Positions 1 through 7,239 of a stretch of DNA of 64,000 bases are shown one piece after another. The position numbers were made by a program, and so were the translations under genes. This DNA comes from Acidobacteriota bacterium. GTDB taxonomy: Bacteria > Acidobacteriota > Blastocatellia > RBC074. The notes beneath the pieces are model-generated. The model was not told the DNA's origin. It worked only from the letters and a program-made list of their open reading frames with translations, and did no database searches. Within the stretch, counting starts at the first letter, position 1. Each line of letters begins with the position of its first letter. Location of the stretch: contig JAFDVL010000012.1 in the NCBI GenBank assembly GCA_018268995.1, forward strand, positions 186,001-250,000. Direction: 5' to 3'.

Positions 1-18
1 CGAGTGAGAAACGCTACA

Positions 19-216
19 TCATCCACATATGGTGCAAATGAATATACTTTGGGGTTCGTATTGTTTTTTGTCATAGAGATGTTTTTGACTAGCAATTAAG
101 GTGCCAGTTCGCTTTTTCGCATAGGCGAACTTTGGTCTACCTGTAGTAAGCTCTGAAATAAATCTAGCAGCCAAGCTTGAATGAGGGTTTACTTTTCCTT
201 TTACAGACACTGTCAA
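19..216 (-). CDS. small protein of unknown function at left edge
   Basis: A 65-codon frame starting at TTG 216 (an in-frame GTG lies two codons further in) and ending in TGA at 19. The composition looks protein-like (basic, with a block ARFISELTTGRPKF near residues 17-30), but I recognise no family. It lies in an AT-rich segment unlike the rest of the window and may be a remnant of a gene in a neighbouring replicon or of an older insertion. No clear ribosome-binding site supports the TTG. Confidence 0.35.
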   Translation of the reverse strand: MTVSVKGKVNPHSSLAARFISELTTGRPKFAYAKKRTGTLIASQKHLYDKKQYEPQSIFICTICG

Positions 217-812
217 AATCAGAGATATTTATTCTATCAAACTAATGGTCTGCTATTAGCAACACTATAGCTATTCCTAGCCGCTTTCTTAAAGAGTGGA
301 GGAAAGAGTCATCCTACTATCTTTAATAAAATCAAAGAGTTATAAAATGCTGTAAAGTTGATACCCGTAAGTCTTTTAATCAGCTAAAGATGGCAGGATT
401 TTTATAAGAAGTGTGGGATATTTATAACTAAAAACGACTGTTTTTAGTCTAATTATTCGTCTTAATTAAAGATATAGCTTTTAAGCCAATTCTATTTAAG
501 ACTTGTATTTCTAATTACTGCATAATTCAATTGTTTATGGAAAGCTTTATAAGAAAAAGGAGGAAAAATGTCTCCTTTCTTGTAAGGTCTACTATTAAAA
601 CTTAGATTTCTTATAAACTAGGTGTGAAATTGGTAGGGGAAGGGGGAATGGAGCAAATGGAGAGGCATTGGAAAAAGCGTTGTGAAAAGCACTGATGGAA
701 AAGCGTGGGAAAAGGATAGGAAGGAAGTAGGTAGAAAGAAAGATACTGAAAGAAACAAAAGCAAAAGGCACACACAAGAAGTGGTGCCTAGAGGGGGAGA
801 AAGGAGATCAAT
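217..812. other. AT-rich stretch without a convincing gene
   Basis: Roughly 600 bases with no supported gene. 217-600 is strongly AT-rich; 600-812 is almost all purine on the plus strand. A short dyad (AAAGGAG at 556-562 and CTCCTTT at 572-578) could be a weak minus-strand terminator because T-rich sequence follows it in that direction. The composition changes abruptly around 780-830, where the dense gene run begins. Confidence 0.5.
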
Positions 813-1187
813 TTATTTAGTAGAATTTTGATCCAGCCAGAGGAGGCAATTTTTGATAATGGAAGCGTGACAGCGGGCTGGGGTACAATGACAAGCGAGA
901 GTGATGGGTTGAGACCGGGCAAGAGAGAGAAGGTCGTTGAGGGATTGACGGATATGGGCAGCGAATTGAAGATTGGGGTGAGTATTCTTGAGACACTGCC
1001 AGAGGAACTGTTTGTAGCGGATTAGGCAATTCTCCAGAGAATCGACCTTGATGGCATTAGCGTGGGGGAGGTGAGAAAAAGAGTTAGCGAGAGGATGGGG
1101 GCCACCAAAGCGAGGAGTGCGACCGACATAGATAGCGTCTTTGGGGGTGTTGGGGTCGGTGATTTTTGCGATAGAGATATTTAGCAT
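813..1187 (-). CDS. DUF4326 domain protein
   Basis: 124 residues. It matches the DUF4326 pattern seen in phage and plasmid proteins: an N-terminal YVGR...FGGPHPLAN segment (residues 20-36), a middle helical region, and a C-terminal ACHCTPARCHASII block with closely spaced Cys and His that could bind metal. The ATG at 1187 is preceded by AAAAGGAG at good distance. The gene is the most distal of the minus-strand run and is separated from its upstream neighbour by a terminator and one copy of the recurrent intergenic motif. The biochemical role of the family is unknown to me. Confidence 0.7.
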   Translation of the reverse strand: MLNISIAKITDPNTPKDAIYVGRTPRFGGPHPLANSFSHLPHANAIKVDSLENCLIRYKQFLWQCLKNTHPNLQFAAHIRQSLNDLLSLARSQPITLACHCTPARCHASIIKNCLLWLDQNSTK

Positions 1188-1226
1188 GGTGACTCCTTTT
1201 GGTTAGAGATTGTTGAAATACTACAA

Positions 1227-1250
1227 GCAAGCAGGCGATTAAAAGTGAAC
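1227..1250 (-). promoter_or_regulatory. recurrent intergenic motif, site 1
   Basis: One of ten related 19-24-bp sites (plus-strand consensus TGCnGnCnnTTrAAArTGAA). It sits after the terminator at 1269-1301 and 40 bp upstream of the DUF4326 start, where a promoter or operator is expected. It is nearly identical to site 3 at 2833. Confidence 0.55.
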
Positions 1251-1268
1251 GGCCAGACATGATGGCAG

Positions 1269-1301
1269 AAAAAAAAGGTGTAAGCCGCGCGAGCCTACAC
1301 C
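1269..1301 (-). terminator. rho-independent terminator
   Basis: Read on the minus strand: a GC-rich hairpin (outer stem GGTGTA/TACACC, 1277-1301) followed by eight T residues (1276-1269). It ends the transcript of the small gene at 1335-1523. Confidence 0.8.
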
Positions 1302-1334
1302 TGAAGAGAGTCCAAGGAAGAAACAAAGAAGAAA

Positions 1335-1523
1335 CTAACAGAAGAAGAAGAACGAGAGGGCGAAGCGGCTCAGGGGCTTACTTAGGGCAGCCAGGAGAAC
1401 AGTAGCGATTTGGAGAACGGTGACAGAAAGGGGTTGAGAGAGAAAGAGGTTGACGGGGTCGGGTTTTGGGGGAAAGGGAGCGGGGGCGATTTCAAACGCT
1501 TCGGGATCGGTAATAATTTGCAT
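1335..1523 (-). CDS. small hydrophobic protein of unknown function
   Basis: 62 residues: an acidic and proline-rich first 25 residues, then a long hydrophobic stretch (about residues 27-62) with a run of Phe at the end, suggesting a single membrane segment with an outside or cytosolic N-terminus. The ATG has a GGAGT ribosome site in a leader nearly identical to that of the gene at 2123-2542 (CCGGAGTAC before the start), which supports it as a real gene. A terminator follows. Confidence 0.5.
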   Translation of the reverse strand: MQIITDPEAFEIAPAPFPPKPDPVNLFLSQPLSVTVLQIATVLLAALSKPLSRFALSFFFFC

Positions 1524-1629
1524 AGTGTACTCCGGTTGGGGAGAGAGAGGGAGAAGTGAGTCTCCCTCAAGCGTTGGGAGCCGGGAGAAGCCGGACTAAA
1601 TGTGCTTGTTTTCTCTCTTAATGACACCA

Positions 1630-1653
1630 GCAAGCGGACAATAAAAAGTGAAC
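1630..1653 (-). promoter_or_regulatory. recurrent intergenic motif, site 2
   Basis: Copy of the 19-24-bp motif directly behind the stop codon at 1655 and 107 bp upstream of the start at 1523. Confidence 0.5.
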
Positions 1654-1654
1654 G

Positions 1655-1894
1655 CTATTGGATTGGGGACCAGCCAAAGGATTCGCAGCGGTAGGTGCCG
1701 ACCGATTGGGGTGTGGCGAGAAAGACTTCATCGCCAACGGAAAGAGAGCGATGGGGGTAAGAGGGAGGGTGGTCGAGATTGAATTTGGCAAAGACGGCAT
1801 CGAGAGATTGGGATGCGTCGTCTGTGTTAATTGGGAGTTCGCCCTTCCAAACAGGTTTGGGATTAGGAGCGAGTGAAATTTCAACGTAGATCAT
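1655..1894 (-). CDS. YodL-like small protein
   Basis: 79 residues from an ATG at 1894 preceded by TTGGAG. The C-terminal half, HRSLSVGDEVFL followed by YRCESFGW, is the pattern I associate with YodL-like domains of plasmid and ICE proteins (RSLSVGD, then a Tyr and GF/GW ending). The function of that domain is not established. It lies between other very small genes of the run. The assignment rests on the motif alone. Confidence 0.5.
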   Translation of the reverse strand: MIYVEISLAPNPKPVWKGELPINTDDASQSLDAVFAKFNLDHPPSYPHRSLSVGDEVFLATPQSVGTYRCESFGWSPIQ

Positions 1895-1920
1895 GGAATT
1901 CTCCAATAGTTGAGGCCGCC

Positions 1921-2112
1921 TTAGCGCTTGGGGCGGACGTTGATGAGGGAATGGTTGCGAAAGATGGCGAAGAGGTCGGATTGAATGCCGACAAGGGTTA
2001 AGGTGACAGAATCGGGATTACGGTGAATGGAGCGAATGGGGAAAGAGACACCATTGAGGACGACGAGATCAGACGGGATGAGAGCCTGAGCCGGAATTGA
2101 CGCGAGTGTCAC
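1921..2112 (-). CDS. small protein of unknown function, GTG start
   Basis: 63 residues. I chose the GTG at 2112 because AGGAGG lies 6 nt upstream of it; the open frame extends further up to 2217, but that part overlaps the end of the next gene and has no ribosome site. The sequence is beta-strand-like with alternating hydrophobics (VVLNGVSFPI, SVTLTLVGI) and a basic C-terminus. No family recognised. Confidence 0.5.
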   Translation of the reverse strand: MTLASIPAQALIPSDLVVLNGVSFPIRSIHRNPDSVTLTLVGIQSDLFAIFRNHSLINVRPKR

Positions 2113-2122
2113 GGGTAGCCTC

Positions 2123-2542
2123 CTAGCGAAGTAACTGGGATTCCAGTTGAAAACGGACGTTGTGTTGCATTTGTTGAAGAGAGGCAGCGGGGCAGCGGCC
2201 ACCTTGAAGAAGAACATTAAAAACAGAGAGGCGTTGGGTTCTGGAAGAGAGGTCTCCGAAGAGCGTTAGCGTTTCAGCGGGAGAAAGGCGAAGTTGGGAA
2301 GCGAGGGTAATGCAAGCTTCCGAGCCGAGAGTGGCGCCACGGAGAGCGGAGTGGAGGAGTGGCTCGATAATTTGCATGCGCGAGGCGATGGCGTTGATGG
2401 CCTCTTTCGCTTCCTGCCAATTAGGAAAGGTGTGATGGCAGGTGGCATCGGGGAAGCAGGAGCGGACAATGTCGCAGCAGGAAGGGGTTTGACTGATGGC
2501 GATATAGTCAGGTTTTCCATTGATTTCGTAGACAGCAAACAT
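2123..2542 (-). CDS. CCx11CxHxFP-domain protein
   Basis: 139 residues, ATG with GGAGT ribosome site. Residues 4-50 carry a motif that I also find in two other proteins of this window: two adjacent Cys (22-23), 11 residues, Cys 35, x, His 37, x, Phe-Pro (39-40), then an Ala-rich helix. The same spacing occurs in the N-terminus of the RNase H at 4586-5215 and in the protein at 5231-5554. Three Cys and one His suggest a small metal site, but this is inference. The rest is helical with no recognised family. Confidence 0.6.
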   Translation of the reverse strand: MFAVYEINGKPDYIAISQTPSCCDIVRSCFPDATCHHTFPNWQEAKEAINAIASRMQIIEPLLHSALRGATLGSEACITLASQLRLSPAETLTLFGDLSSRTQRLSVFNVLLQGGRCPAASLQQMQHNVRFQLESQLLR

Positions 2543-2554
2543 AGGGTACTCCGG

Positions 2555-2758
2555 TTAGATGAATTCGTTGACATAGATGAAACCGTTCCAAACCATAAGA
2601 GAAACGGTGTCGAAATGTTGGATAGCATCCATGAGTTCCTCGCGAGACCAGAGGTCGTTCCCGGAGGGGGATTTGACGTAGTCACGCACACTCGGATCGT
2701 GGTCGAAAACGTTGTACAAGAGATAAGGAACGTGAGGTGTGTCCTGGATGGTGATCAT
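2555..2758 (-). CDS. small acidic protein of unknown function
   Basis: 67 residues starting at ATG 2758, ending 12 bp upstream of the next gene. The ribosome site is weak. It contains several aromatic and acidic residues (VRDYVKSPSGND, FDTVSLMVWNGFIY) and looks like a compact soluble protein. No family recognised. It is the first gene after recurrent motif site 3. Confidence 0.45.
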   Translation of the reverse strand: MITIQDTPHVPYLLYNVFDHDPSVRDYVKSPSGNDLWSREELMDAIQHFDTVSLMVWNGFIYVNEFI

Positions 2759-2832
2759 GGAGGTGTTCGGGGCTGGACGCCTGGGAAGGCAGAGAATCCA
2801 ATTTCTCTAATCCGGTTCCAGCCTGAACACGT

Positions 2833-2856
2833 GCAAGCAGGCGATTGAAAGTGAGA
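2833..2856 (-). promoter_or_regulatory. recurrent intergenic motif, site 3
   Basis: Copy of the motif 75 bp upstream of the start at 2758; it differs from site 1 at only three of 24 positions. A heptamer repeat array lies immediately beside it. Confidence 0.55.
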
Positions 2857-2863
2857 GGGTCAG

Positions 2864-2915
2864 TCAATTGAGAATTGAGAATTCAGAAGTCAGATTTCAG
2901 AAGTCAGAATTCAGA
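2864..2915. repeat. heptanucleotide tandem repeat array
   Basis: Seven to eight diverged 7-bp units in register (TCAATTG, AGAATTG, AGAATTC, AGAAGTC, AGATTTC, AGAAGTC, AGAATTC). Intergenic, just past the stop at 2897. Confidence 0.8.
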
Positions 2916-3355
2916 CAATCGGCAGAGCAAGCTTTCTTGTGTTCAGCTTGGCGGCTGGGCCAGCAGGTGCAAGAGAAACAGGCTTCGGCGCGAAAGAGAA
3001 CGGCTGCGTTCTGCCCTGCATCATGCAGCCAGAGCTTCCAACCGTCGGCGAGAAGGGACGGTAGGAAGGTGTTGGCGTCTTCGATAATACAAACGCAATC
3101 GCCCGGCACGCTGCCTGTCAAGTCGGTGAAGTTGGCAGGCATGGCAGGATGGGCGAGGTTGTACCAGTGTTTCCAGGCTTGGGCAGGCGTATCGCCGCAA
3201 ACGACGTAAGGGGTTTTGGACATGTGGGCAGGCTGCCCGGCCAGAATCGTGAAGGACTGGTTAGGTTGGGAGAGAATGAGTTTGCCTTCACGATCCGAAC
3301 ACAAGAATTGTTGACCGTGGCCGGCAGGACGCGAGACGGGAATACATCTGAGCAT
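2897..3355 (-). CDS. unknown protein with Cys-rich C-terminus
   Basis: 152 residues. The start is taken at ATG 3355, which lies 5 bp behind the stop of the upstream gene (probable translational coupling, no ribosome site). It has a central alpha/beta-like region and a C-terminal tail with six Cys (CFSCTCW, then two more), suggesting a metal or disulphide site. The last codons run into the heptamer repeat array. No family recognised. Confidence 0.5.
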   Translation of the reverse strand: MLRCIPVSRPAGHGQQFLCSDREGKLILSQPNQSFTILAGQPAHMSKTPYVVCGDTPAQAWKHWYNLAHPAMPANFTDLTGSVPGDCVCIIEDANTFLPSLLADGWKLWLHDAGQNAAVLFRAEACFSCTCWPSRQAEHKKACSADCLNSDF

Positions 3356-3360
3356 AGTAG

Positions 3361-3742
3361 TTACTGAAGGGGTTGGGGTGCAGCAATGAGTTCCTGCAGG
3401 TACTTTGGAGTAACGCGTGCCAGGTAGAGGCATACGCCGTGAACGTATGGAAAGGGATAGGGCTTGGGCGCTTGCAAATCCCGCACAAATGCAGACATCT
3501 CGCAGAGTGCGCCGAGCAGTGCAGTAGTAGTCGCTTCTTCATCTGACAGCGTCGCGATTACTGCAAACATCGCCTCGATATCAAGTTTCTCGAAATCTCT
3601 CCAGTTGGTCGGAAGTTTGTCAGCGTGGCGCGCAAAGATAGATCACGCAATTTAGGAACGTGTCGAAGTTGACGCCCTCTTGGTAGATGGCGGCTGCGAG
3701 TTGCTTGTCGAGTTGGATTTGTGAACGACTTGTCTCACTCAT
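3361..3742 (-). pseudogene. small gene split by a frameshift
   Basis: An ATG at 3742 with AGGAG upstream opens a frame that stops after 40 codons at 3620. The coding pattern then continues in another frame (residues RHADKLPTNWRDF, leading into MFAVIATLSDEEA) down to 3361. Joined near 3625-3650 the two parts would give a protein of about 125 residues. This is a real frameshift or a sequencing error. The second part contains the LSDEE motif shared with the genes at 3765 and 7757. The ATG at 3570 could also start a short separate product. Confidence 0.5.
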
Positions 3743-3764
3743 GGTGTTCTCCTGTTTGTGGTTC

Positions 3765-4178
3765 CTACTTGAGACGCGCTTCCAACTGTTCCACCGGCTG
3801 CGGCGTGATGCGGTCCAATTCCTCGTCGTCCAACCAGCGAAGCTTGCGCACTGGTTTGGGTAGCGAGTTGAGCGCAATGTTGGCTGCGAGTAGCGCGACT
3901 TCTTCGTCTGACAACCTCTCGGCGCAAGCGAGGAAGCTGGTGAGCGTGAAAGCGTCGTTGACACCAAGATAGCAGGATTGCCCGTTGCGGGTGGCAGGTG
4001 TTGAGAGCCAGTAGGGTGCTTCGACGGTGCCGAATTGGTTGTCGCCGATTTGTACCTCGTCTCCTTTTTTGAACAGGCGATACTCGCATCCCAGAAATGT
4101 GACGGGCAGTCCAAGGATGAGAGCGTGCAAGACGACAAGCGATTTTGGTTTGGAAATTGGTTTGGCTGGTTGTGACAT
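3765..4178 (-). CDS. unknown LSDEE-motif protein
   Basis: 137 residues, ATG at 4178 with GAGGT upstream. The N-terminus has a hydrophobic segment (LVVLHALILGLPVTFLGC), followed by a small beta-rich part. The C-terminal half has LSDEEVALLAANIAL, similar to LSDEEATTTALLGAL (3361 gene) and LSDEEVLAIALQIK (7757 gene), so a short helical element is shared among otherwise different proteins of the element. Function unknown. Confidence 0.5.
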   Translation of the reverse strand: MSQPAKPISKPKSLVVLHALILGLPVTFLGCEYRLFKKGDEVQIGDNQFGTVEAPYWLSTPATRNGQSCYLGVNDAFTLTSFLACAERLSDEEVALLAANIALNSLPKPVRKLRWLDDEELDRITPQPVEQLEARLK

Positions 4179-4197
4179 GAGCGTACCTCGGAAATTG

Positions 4198-4225
4198 AGT
4201 TTCGAGTTTTAGGTTTCGAGTTTCG
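4198..4225. repeat. heptanucleotide tandem repeat array
   Basis: Four 7-bp units in register (GAGTTTC, GAGTTTT, AGGTTTC, GAGTTTC), intergenic. Confidence 0.65.
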
Positions 4226-4267
4226 CGCGTTGCCAGTTGCCGGAGATTCGTTGAACCGGATTCAAGC

Positions 4268-4302
4268 TACTGACTACTGAATTCTGACTCCTGACTCCTG
4301 AT
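4268..4302. repeat. heptanucleotide tandem repeat array
   Basis: Five 7-bp units (TACTGAC, TACTGAA, TTCTGAC, TCCTGAC, TCCTGAT) between the genes ending at 4345 and starting at 4178. Confidence 0.75.
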
Positions 4303-4344
4303 CTCAGAAGAGACACGGCAAGGCGTATGCCGCAAAAGCGGCGA

Positions 4345-4536
4345 TTAGTCTGCGATTTGGATGGTTTGGTTCAGGAGGGATTTAGCTTCTTGAACCGAAT
4401 AGTTTACGGGTGAGGTGAAAGTGCGCTTGCGACCGGTTTGGTCAGTGCCCGTGAAGACGGGACGGCTGCCAACAAAAGTCACCGAACTGAGCGTGACCTT
4501 CACCATTTTGATTTGCTGTAGCGCGTTATTATTCAT
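4345..4536 (-). CDS. small beta-rich protein of unknown function
   Basis: 63 residues from ATG 4536 with CGGAGG upstream. The sequence alternates hydrophobic and polar residues (VKVTLSSVTFVG, RPVFTGTDQTGRKRTFTS), typical of a small beta barrel or OB-like fold. It sits immediately downstream of the RNase H gene and may be co-transcribed with it. A nucleic-acid-binding role is conceivable but not shown. Confidence 0.5.
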   Translation of the reverse strand: MNNNALQQIKMVKVTLSSVTFVGSRPVFTGTDQTGRKRTFTSPVNYSVQEAKSLLNQTIQIAD

Positions 4537-4585
4537 GTAGCCTCCGAAAAGAAAAGAGAGAGGGCTTCTCTCTCGCGGAAATGGT

Positions 4586-5215
4586 TTAGTGTTCTTGAGT
4601 ATTGGCGGCCACTGGAGAAGAAGCTGCAATGAACGCGAGTTTGTCAGCTTGTTCCTGGTATTTGTGGCCAGCGTGCCCTTTGATCCAGGTAAAAGTAACC
4701 TTCGTGTGACGCTCGATTGCTTTGTCAAGCGCATCCCACAGCATGTGGTTCGCATTGCGACGCCATTTGAGATTGATGGTGTTGACAACGTACTGGGAAT
4801 CACTGAAGAGAGTGACGGTGGAGTAGGCAGGTAAAGCCTTGAGTCCCTCGATAGCAGCGGTCAGTTCGGCGCGTTGATTGGTATGAGGAGAAAGGCAACG
4901 TTTGGAGATCGTTTCTTCGTTGCCATACTCGTCCAGAATGACGACACCGACGCCACTGTGAGCGGAAGGCTTGCCATTATTAGAACAGGCACCGTCGCAG
5001 TAAAGGGTGTAGACGCCTGGTTCAGCGACGACGATAGCAGCCTGGATGAATTGATCGGCAGCTTGGGAAGCGGCGCTCAGAGAAGGAAAACGGTGAAAGC
5101 ATTGGGAGCCAGGGGAAACTTCCTCGGCCACCTTGCAGCAATTCAGGATCCCGAGGTGAGAACGGGTATCTACAAAGAGGAAGTAGTTGCCTTGTTTGAG
5201 TAAGATGGTTGACAT
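4586..5215 (-). CDS. rnhA: ribonuclease HI with novel N-terminal domain
   Basis: 209 residues. Residues 69-197 are a complete RNase HI domain, which cuts RNA in RNA:DNA hybrids (primer removal, R-loop repair). Catalytic acids are visible as Asp74 (YCDGACSNNG), Glu117 (NQRAELTAA), Asp139 (FSDSQYVV) and Asp191 (EQADKLA), with the WIKGHAGH loop before the last. The N-terminal 65 residues are not the usual hybrid-binding domain; they carry the CCx11CxHxFP motif (Cys26-27, Cys39, His41, Phe-Pro 43-44) found also in the neighbouring 5231-5554 product and in 2123-2542. A role in primer removal for element replication is likely. Start ATG with AAGGAG. Confidence 0.9.
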   Translation of the reverse strand: MSTILLKQGNYFLFVDTRSHLGILNCCKVAEEVSPGSQCFHRFPSLSAASQAADQFIQAAIVVAEPGVYTLYCDGACSNNGKPSAHSGVGVVILDEYGNEETISKRCLSPHTNQRAELTAAIEGLKALPAYSTVTLFSDSQYVVNTINLKWRRNANHMLWDALDKAIERHTKVTFTWIKGHAGHKYQEQADKLAFIAASSPVAANTQEH

Positions 5216-5230
5216 TGCATCTCCTTGAAG

Positions 5231-5554
5231 TTATTCGGCTAAACCGAGTGAGTGGGCGGTAGCGCTCTCAGCGTTGGGAAAGATGTGGCGACATTTGCCG
5301 CCGGGCATATATTCGGCGACGGCATCACAGCAAAGTCTCAAGTCGTTGCCTTCTTCGAGGTCGAAGTTGGAAGCGACTTGGACAAAATGATCGTCGAACT
5401 CAACCAGCACAATTGTTTCTGGCGTAACAGGCTCCTGTTGCTGTCCCTCGACCTCTAGCGCCTGGAGGCGGCGAAGGTTGCGCAGAACGCTGATGACGTC
5501 GCTGTCGGAAAGCTGTTCGACCGATGGGCCGAAGTAGGTCAGTTGGTCTGTCAT
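5231..5554 (-). CDS. CCx11CxHxFP-domain protein
   Basis: 107 residues, ATG at 5554 with AAGGAG. The N-terminal part is helical with an LSDSDVISVLRNLRRL segment. Residues 48-105 repeat the domain fused to RNase H in the next gene: Cys75-Cys76, 11 residues, Cys88, x, His90, x, Phe-Pro (92-93), then an Ala-rich tail. Adjacency to rnhA (15 bp gap) and the shared domain suggest that the two products work together or share an origin by duplication. Confidence 0.6.
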   Translation of the reverse strand: MTDQLTYFGPSVEQLSDSDVISVLRNLRRLQALEVEGQQQEPVTPETIVLVEFDDHFVQVASNFDLEEGNDLRLCCDAVAEYMPGGKCRHIFPNAESATAHSLGLAE

Positions 5555-5572
5555 GATAGGTCTCCTTGGCGA

Positions 5573-5609
5573 GAAAAAGAAAGGCCAGTTAACTGGGAAG
5601 CTAACTGGC
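5573..5609 (-). terminator. rho-independent terminator after ssb
   Basis: Minus-strand hairpin with a 9-bp perfect stem (GGCCAGTTA at 5583-5591, TAACTGGCC at 5601-5609) followed by TTTCTTTTTC. It separates ssb from the 5231-5554 gene. Confidence 0.8.
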
Positions 5610-5662
5610 CCGTGGTGGACGCGCTGATTATAAGTCTTTTACAATCAATGACTTACCGGCAC

Positions 5663-6115
5663 TCAAAAGGGAATATCTTCATCTGTAGGTGACTCTTCGG
5701 ATGGGGGTGTGGTGACGCTGGGAGCGGGTGCCGGAGCAGCACTGGCAGCATTGGCAGCATTGGCAGCATTGCGGGCATTGGCTGCGTGGCGAACGACGCT
5801 AACATCGTCAAAGAAGTTGCGCACGAGGATTTCGGTGGAGATGCCGGTGGTGCCGTCCTGTTTTTGGTAGGTACGGATTTGCAAGCGGCCTTGCACGGTG
5901 ACAGCATCTTTCGCATCGAGGAATTTGTCGCCGGATTCAGCATCTTTTCCAAAGACCTTGACGTTGAACCAAGTGGTTTGGTCGGTGTACTCGCCACCTT
6001 TCTTGACCCGCTGATTGTTGGCGACGCTGAATTCGAGGACAGCCGTGCCATTGGGTGTGAAAGCGAGCTTTTTGTTACCGACACGACCAGAGATTAAAAG
6101 TTTATTGATATCCAT
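5663..6115 (-). CDS. ssb: single-stranded DNA-binding protein 1
   Basis: 150 residues from ATG 6115 (AGGAG upstream). Residues 1-105 form an SSB OB fold (MDINKLLISGRVG, LEFSVANNQRV, TTWFNVKVFG, VTVQGRLQIR). The linker (about 110-140) is Ala/Asn/Pro-rich, with short NAA repeats encoded by near-perfect 9-bp DNA repeats. The C-terminus is the canonical acidic tip DEDIPF that recruits replication and repair proteins. It coats ssDNA during replication of the element. Its leader resembles that of the second SSB gene. Confidence 0.95.
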   Translation of the reverse strand: MDINKLLISGRVGNKKLAFTPNGTAVLEFSVANNQRVKKGGEYTDQTTWFNVKVFGKDAESGDKFLDAKDAVTVQGRLQIRTYQKQDGTTGISTEILVRNFFDDVSVVRHAANARNAANAANAASAAPAPAPSVTTPPSEESPTDEDIPF

Positions 6116-6150
6116 GTTGAGAATTCTCCTAGAATGGTTGAAGGTTAAAG

Positions 6151-6178
6151 GAATTGACAATTGAGAATTGAGAATTGA
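6151..6178. repeat. heptanucleotide tandem repeat array
   Basis: Four units (GAATTGA, CAATTGA, GAATTGA, GAATTGA) in the ssb leader. Confidence 0.75.
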
Positions 6179-6236
6179 AAAATCCTTGATCTTTTCTCGC
6201 TGATCCTCGCTTGCCTTCCCTATTTGAACAACCTCC

Positions 6237-6258
6237 TGCAATCTCTTAAAAGTAAGAG
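6237..6258 (-). promoter_or_regulatory. recurrent intergenic motif, site 4
   Basis: Copy of the motif (TGCAATCTCTTAAAAGTAAG), about 120 bp upstream of ssb. The next 45 bp toward the gene resemble the region downstream of site 6 in front of the second SSB gene. Confidence 0.5.
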
Positions 6259-6324
6259 ACATCAGGAGGAGATACGTTGGGGGTAATTGCAAGCTTTGTA
6301 CAAAAGCTCTTTTGGATTTACGCA

Positions 6325-6582
6325 CTAGACGTTGAGAACGTTGTGAATGCGTGCTTCGCTTAAGGCAGCTTCGAGCAGCGCGTACAAAGCGTTCTCGAAG
6401 CGAATGCTGGCTTGTGACAATACACTTGGCTCCCAGTGCGCGAGTGCGGTTTCAAGTGTGATAACGTTTTGCTGATGATGTTCCTGGCTGCACTCGAATG
6501 ACCCCGTGCAAAAAGTGTGGACTTCCGTAGCGATCTCGGCGAGTGATCGGCCATTTTGTAACTGACGTGATGCTTGTGGCAT
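6325..6582 (-). CDS. small helical protein of unknown function
   Basis: 85 residues from ATG 6582, with TTTTTGGAGG upstream. It is rich in Ala, Leu and Glu with two His pairs (TFCTGSFECSQEHHQQN) and is probably all-alpha. It is the gene directly upstream of the ssb leader. No family recognised. Confidence 0.45.
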   Translation of the reverse strand: MPQASRQLQNGRSLAEIATEVHTFCTGSFECSQEHHQQNVITLETALAHWEPSVLSQASIRFENALYALLEAALSEARIHNVLNV

Positions 6583-6619
6583 AAGAAACCTCCAAAAAGA
6601 AAAGTGCCAAAGGAAAAAG

Positions 6620-7153
6620 TTAAGGATACGTGAGACGTGCCGAGTAAAGCGCCGTGGCCGTTTGCACATACAACCAGCCTGGACGCGATTGAAACTCGAA
6701 CTCGAAGATGACCCCGGCGCGCGTCGGGTAGAAGCGGAGCGTAGGCAGAACCTCTGTATTGTCGGGGACGACCCAGGCCTTGATGATGTCGTCCTTTTTG
6801 ATCTGTTCTGTTGTGATCGCTTCCGGGTGAATCGAAATTTGCAAGCTGCCGGCCTGCACGATCTCGAATTTGTATTCGCTGATACCGAAGAGTACCGTGA
6901 TGGTGCCGGTGCGGTAGTTGACGGTGGACGCGTGATTGACGGTGAGTGTTGCAACCTTCAGGTTGTCTTGCGCGCTGATTTCGGAAGTGACGACTTCGGC
7001 CCAGTCGGGCGCCTCGATCTTGAGAGAGGCATTGAGTGCGCCCTCGACTTTGACGTCGAAGCTGCCTTCACTCGAAGGCCGATAAATCGTGTGGGCAAAG
7101 GCCGAAACGGAAAGCAAGAGGAAGAGAGAAAGAGAAGAGAAGATTTTGTGCAT
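6620..7153 (-). CDS. secreted BACON-like domain protein
   Basis: 177 residues. A Sec signal peptide (residues 1-20, LFLLLSVSAFA) with cleavage expected near AFA-HT. The rest has the BACON-type pattern: DWAEVVTS, VATLTVNHAS, NYRTGTITV, FEIVQAG. BACON domains are beta-sandwiches often found in surface proteins and in Acidobacteria and Bacteroidetes. Probably periplasmic or surface. AAAGGAG precedes the ATG. Substrate or partner unknown. Confidence 0.6.
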   Translation of the reverse strand: MHKIFSSLSLFLLLSVSAFAHTIYRPSSEGSFDVKVEGALNASLKIEAPDWAEVVTSEISAQDNLKVATLTVNHASTVNYRTGTITVLFGISEYKFEIVQAGSLQISIHPEAITTEQIKKDDIIKAWVVPDNTEVLPTLRFYPTRAGVIFEFEFQSRPGWLYVQTATALYSARLTYP

Positions 7154-7239
7154 GACGGTCTCCTTTAAGAGAAAAATGTTGTTTGTCGCGCGCGTGGGCG
7201 CTCAGGCTGGATGCAAGTGCGGTGCCGTGTGAGGCGCGC

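Noticed and set aside
595-777. 60-codon frame on the minus strand rich in Phe, Pro and Ser
   Set aside because: It is the complement of a purine-only stretch, has no good ribosome site and no protein-like pattern.
2294-2848. 184-codon plus-strand frame
   Set aside because: It lies opposite two minus-strand genes with ribosome sites and shows a repetitive Gly/Arg/Asp composition typical of a shadow frame.
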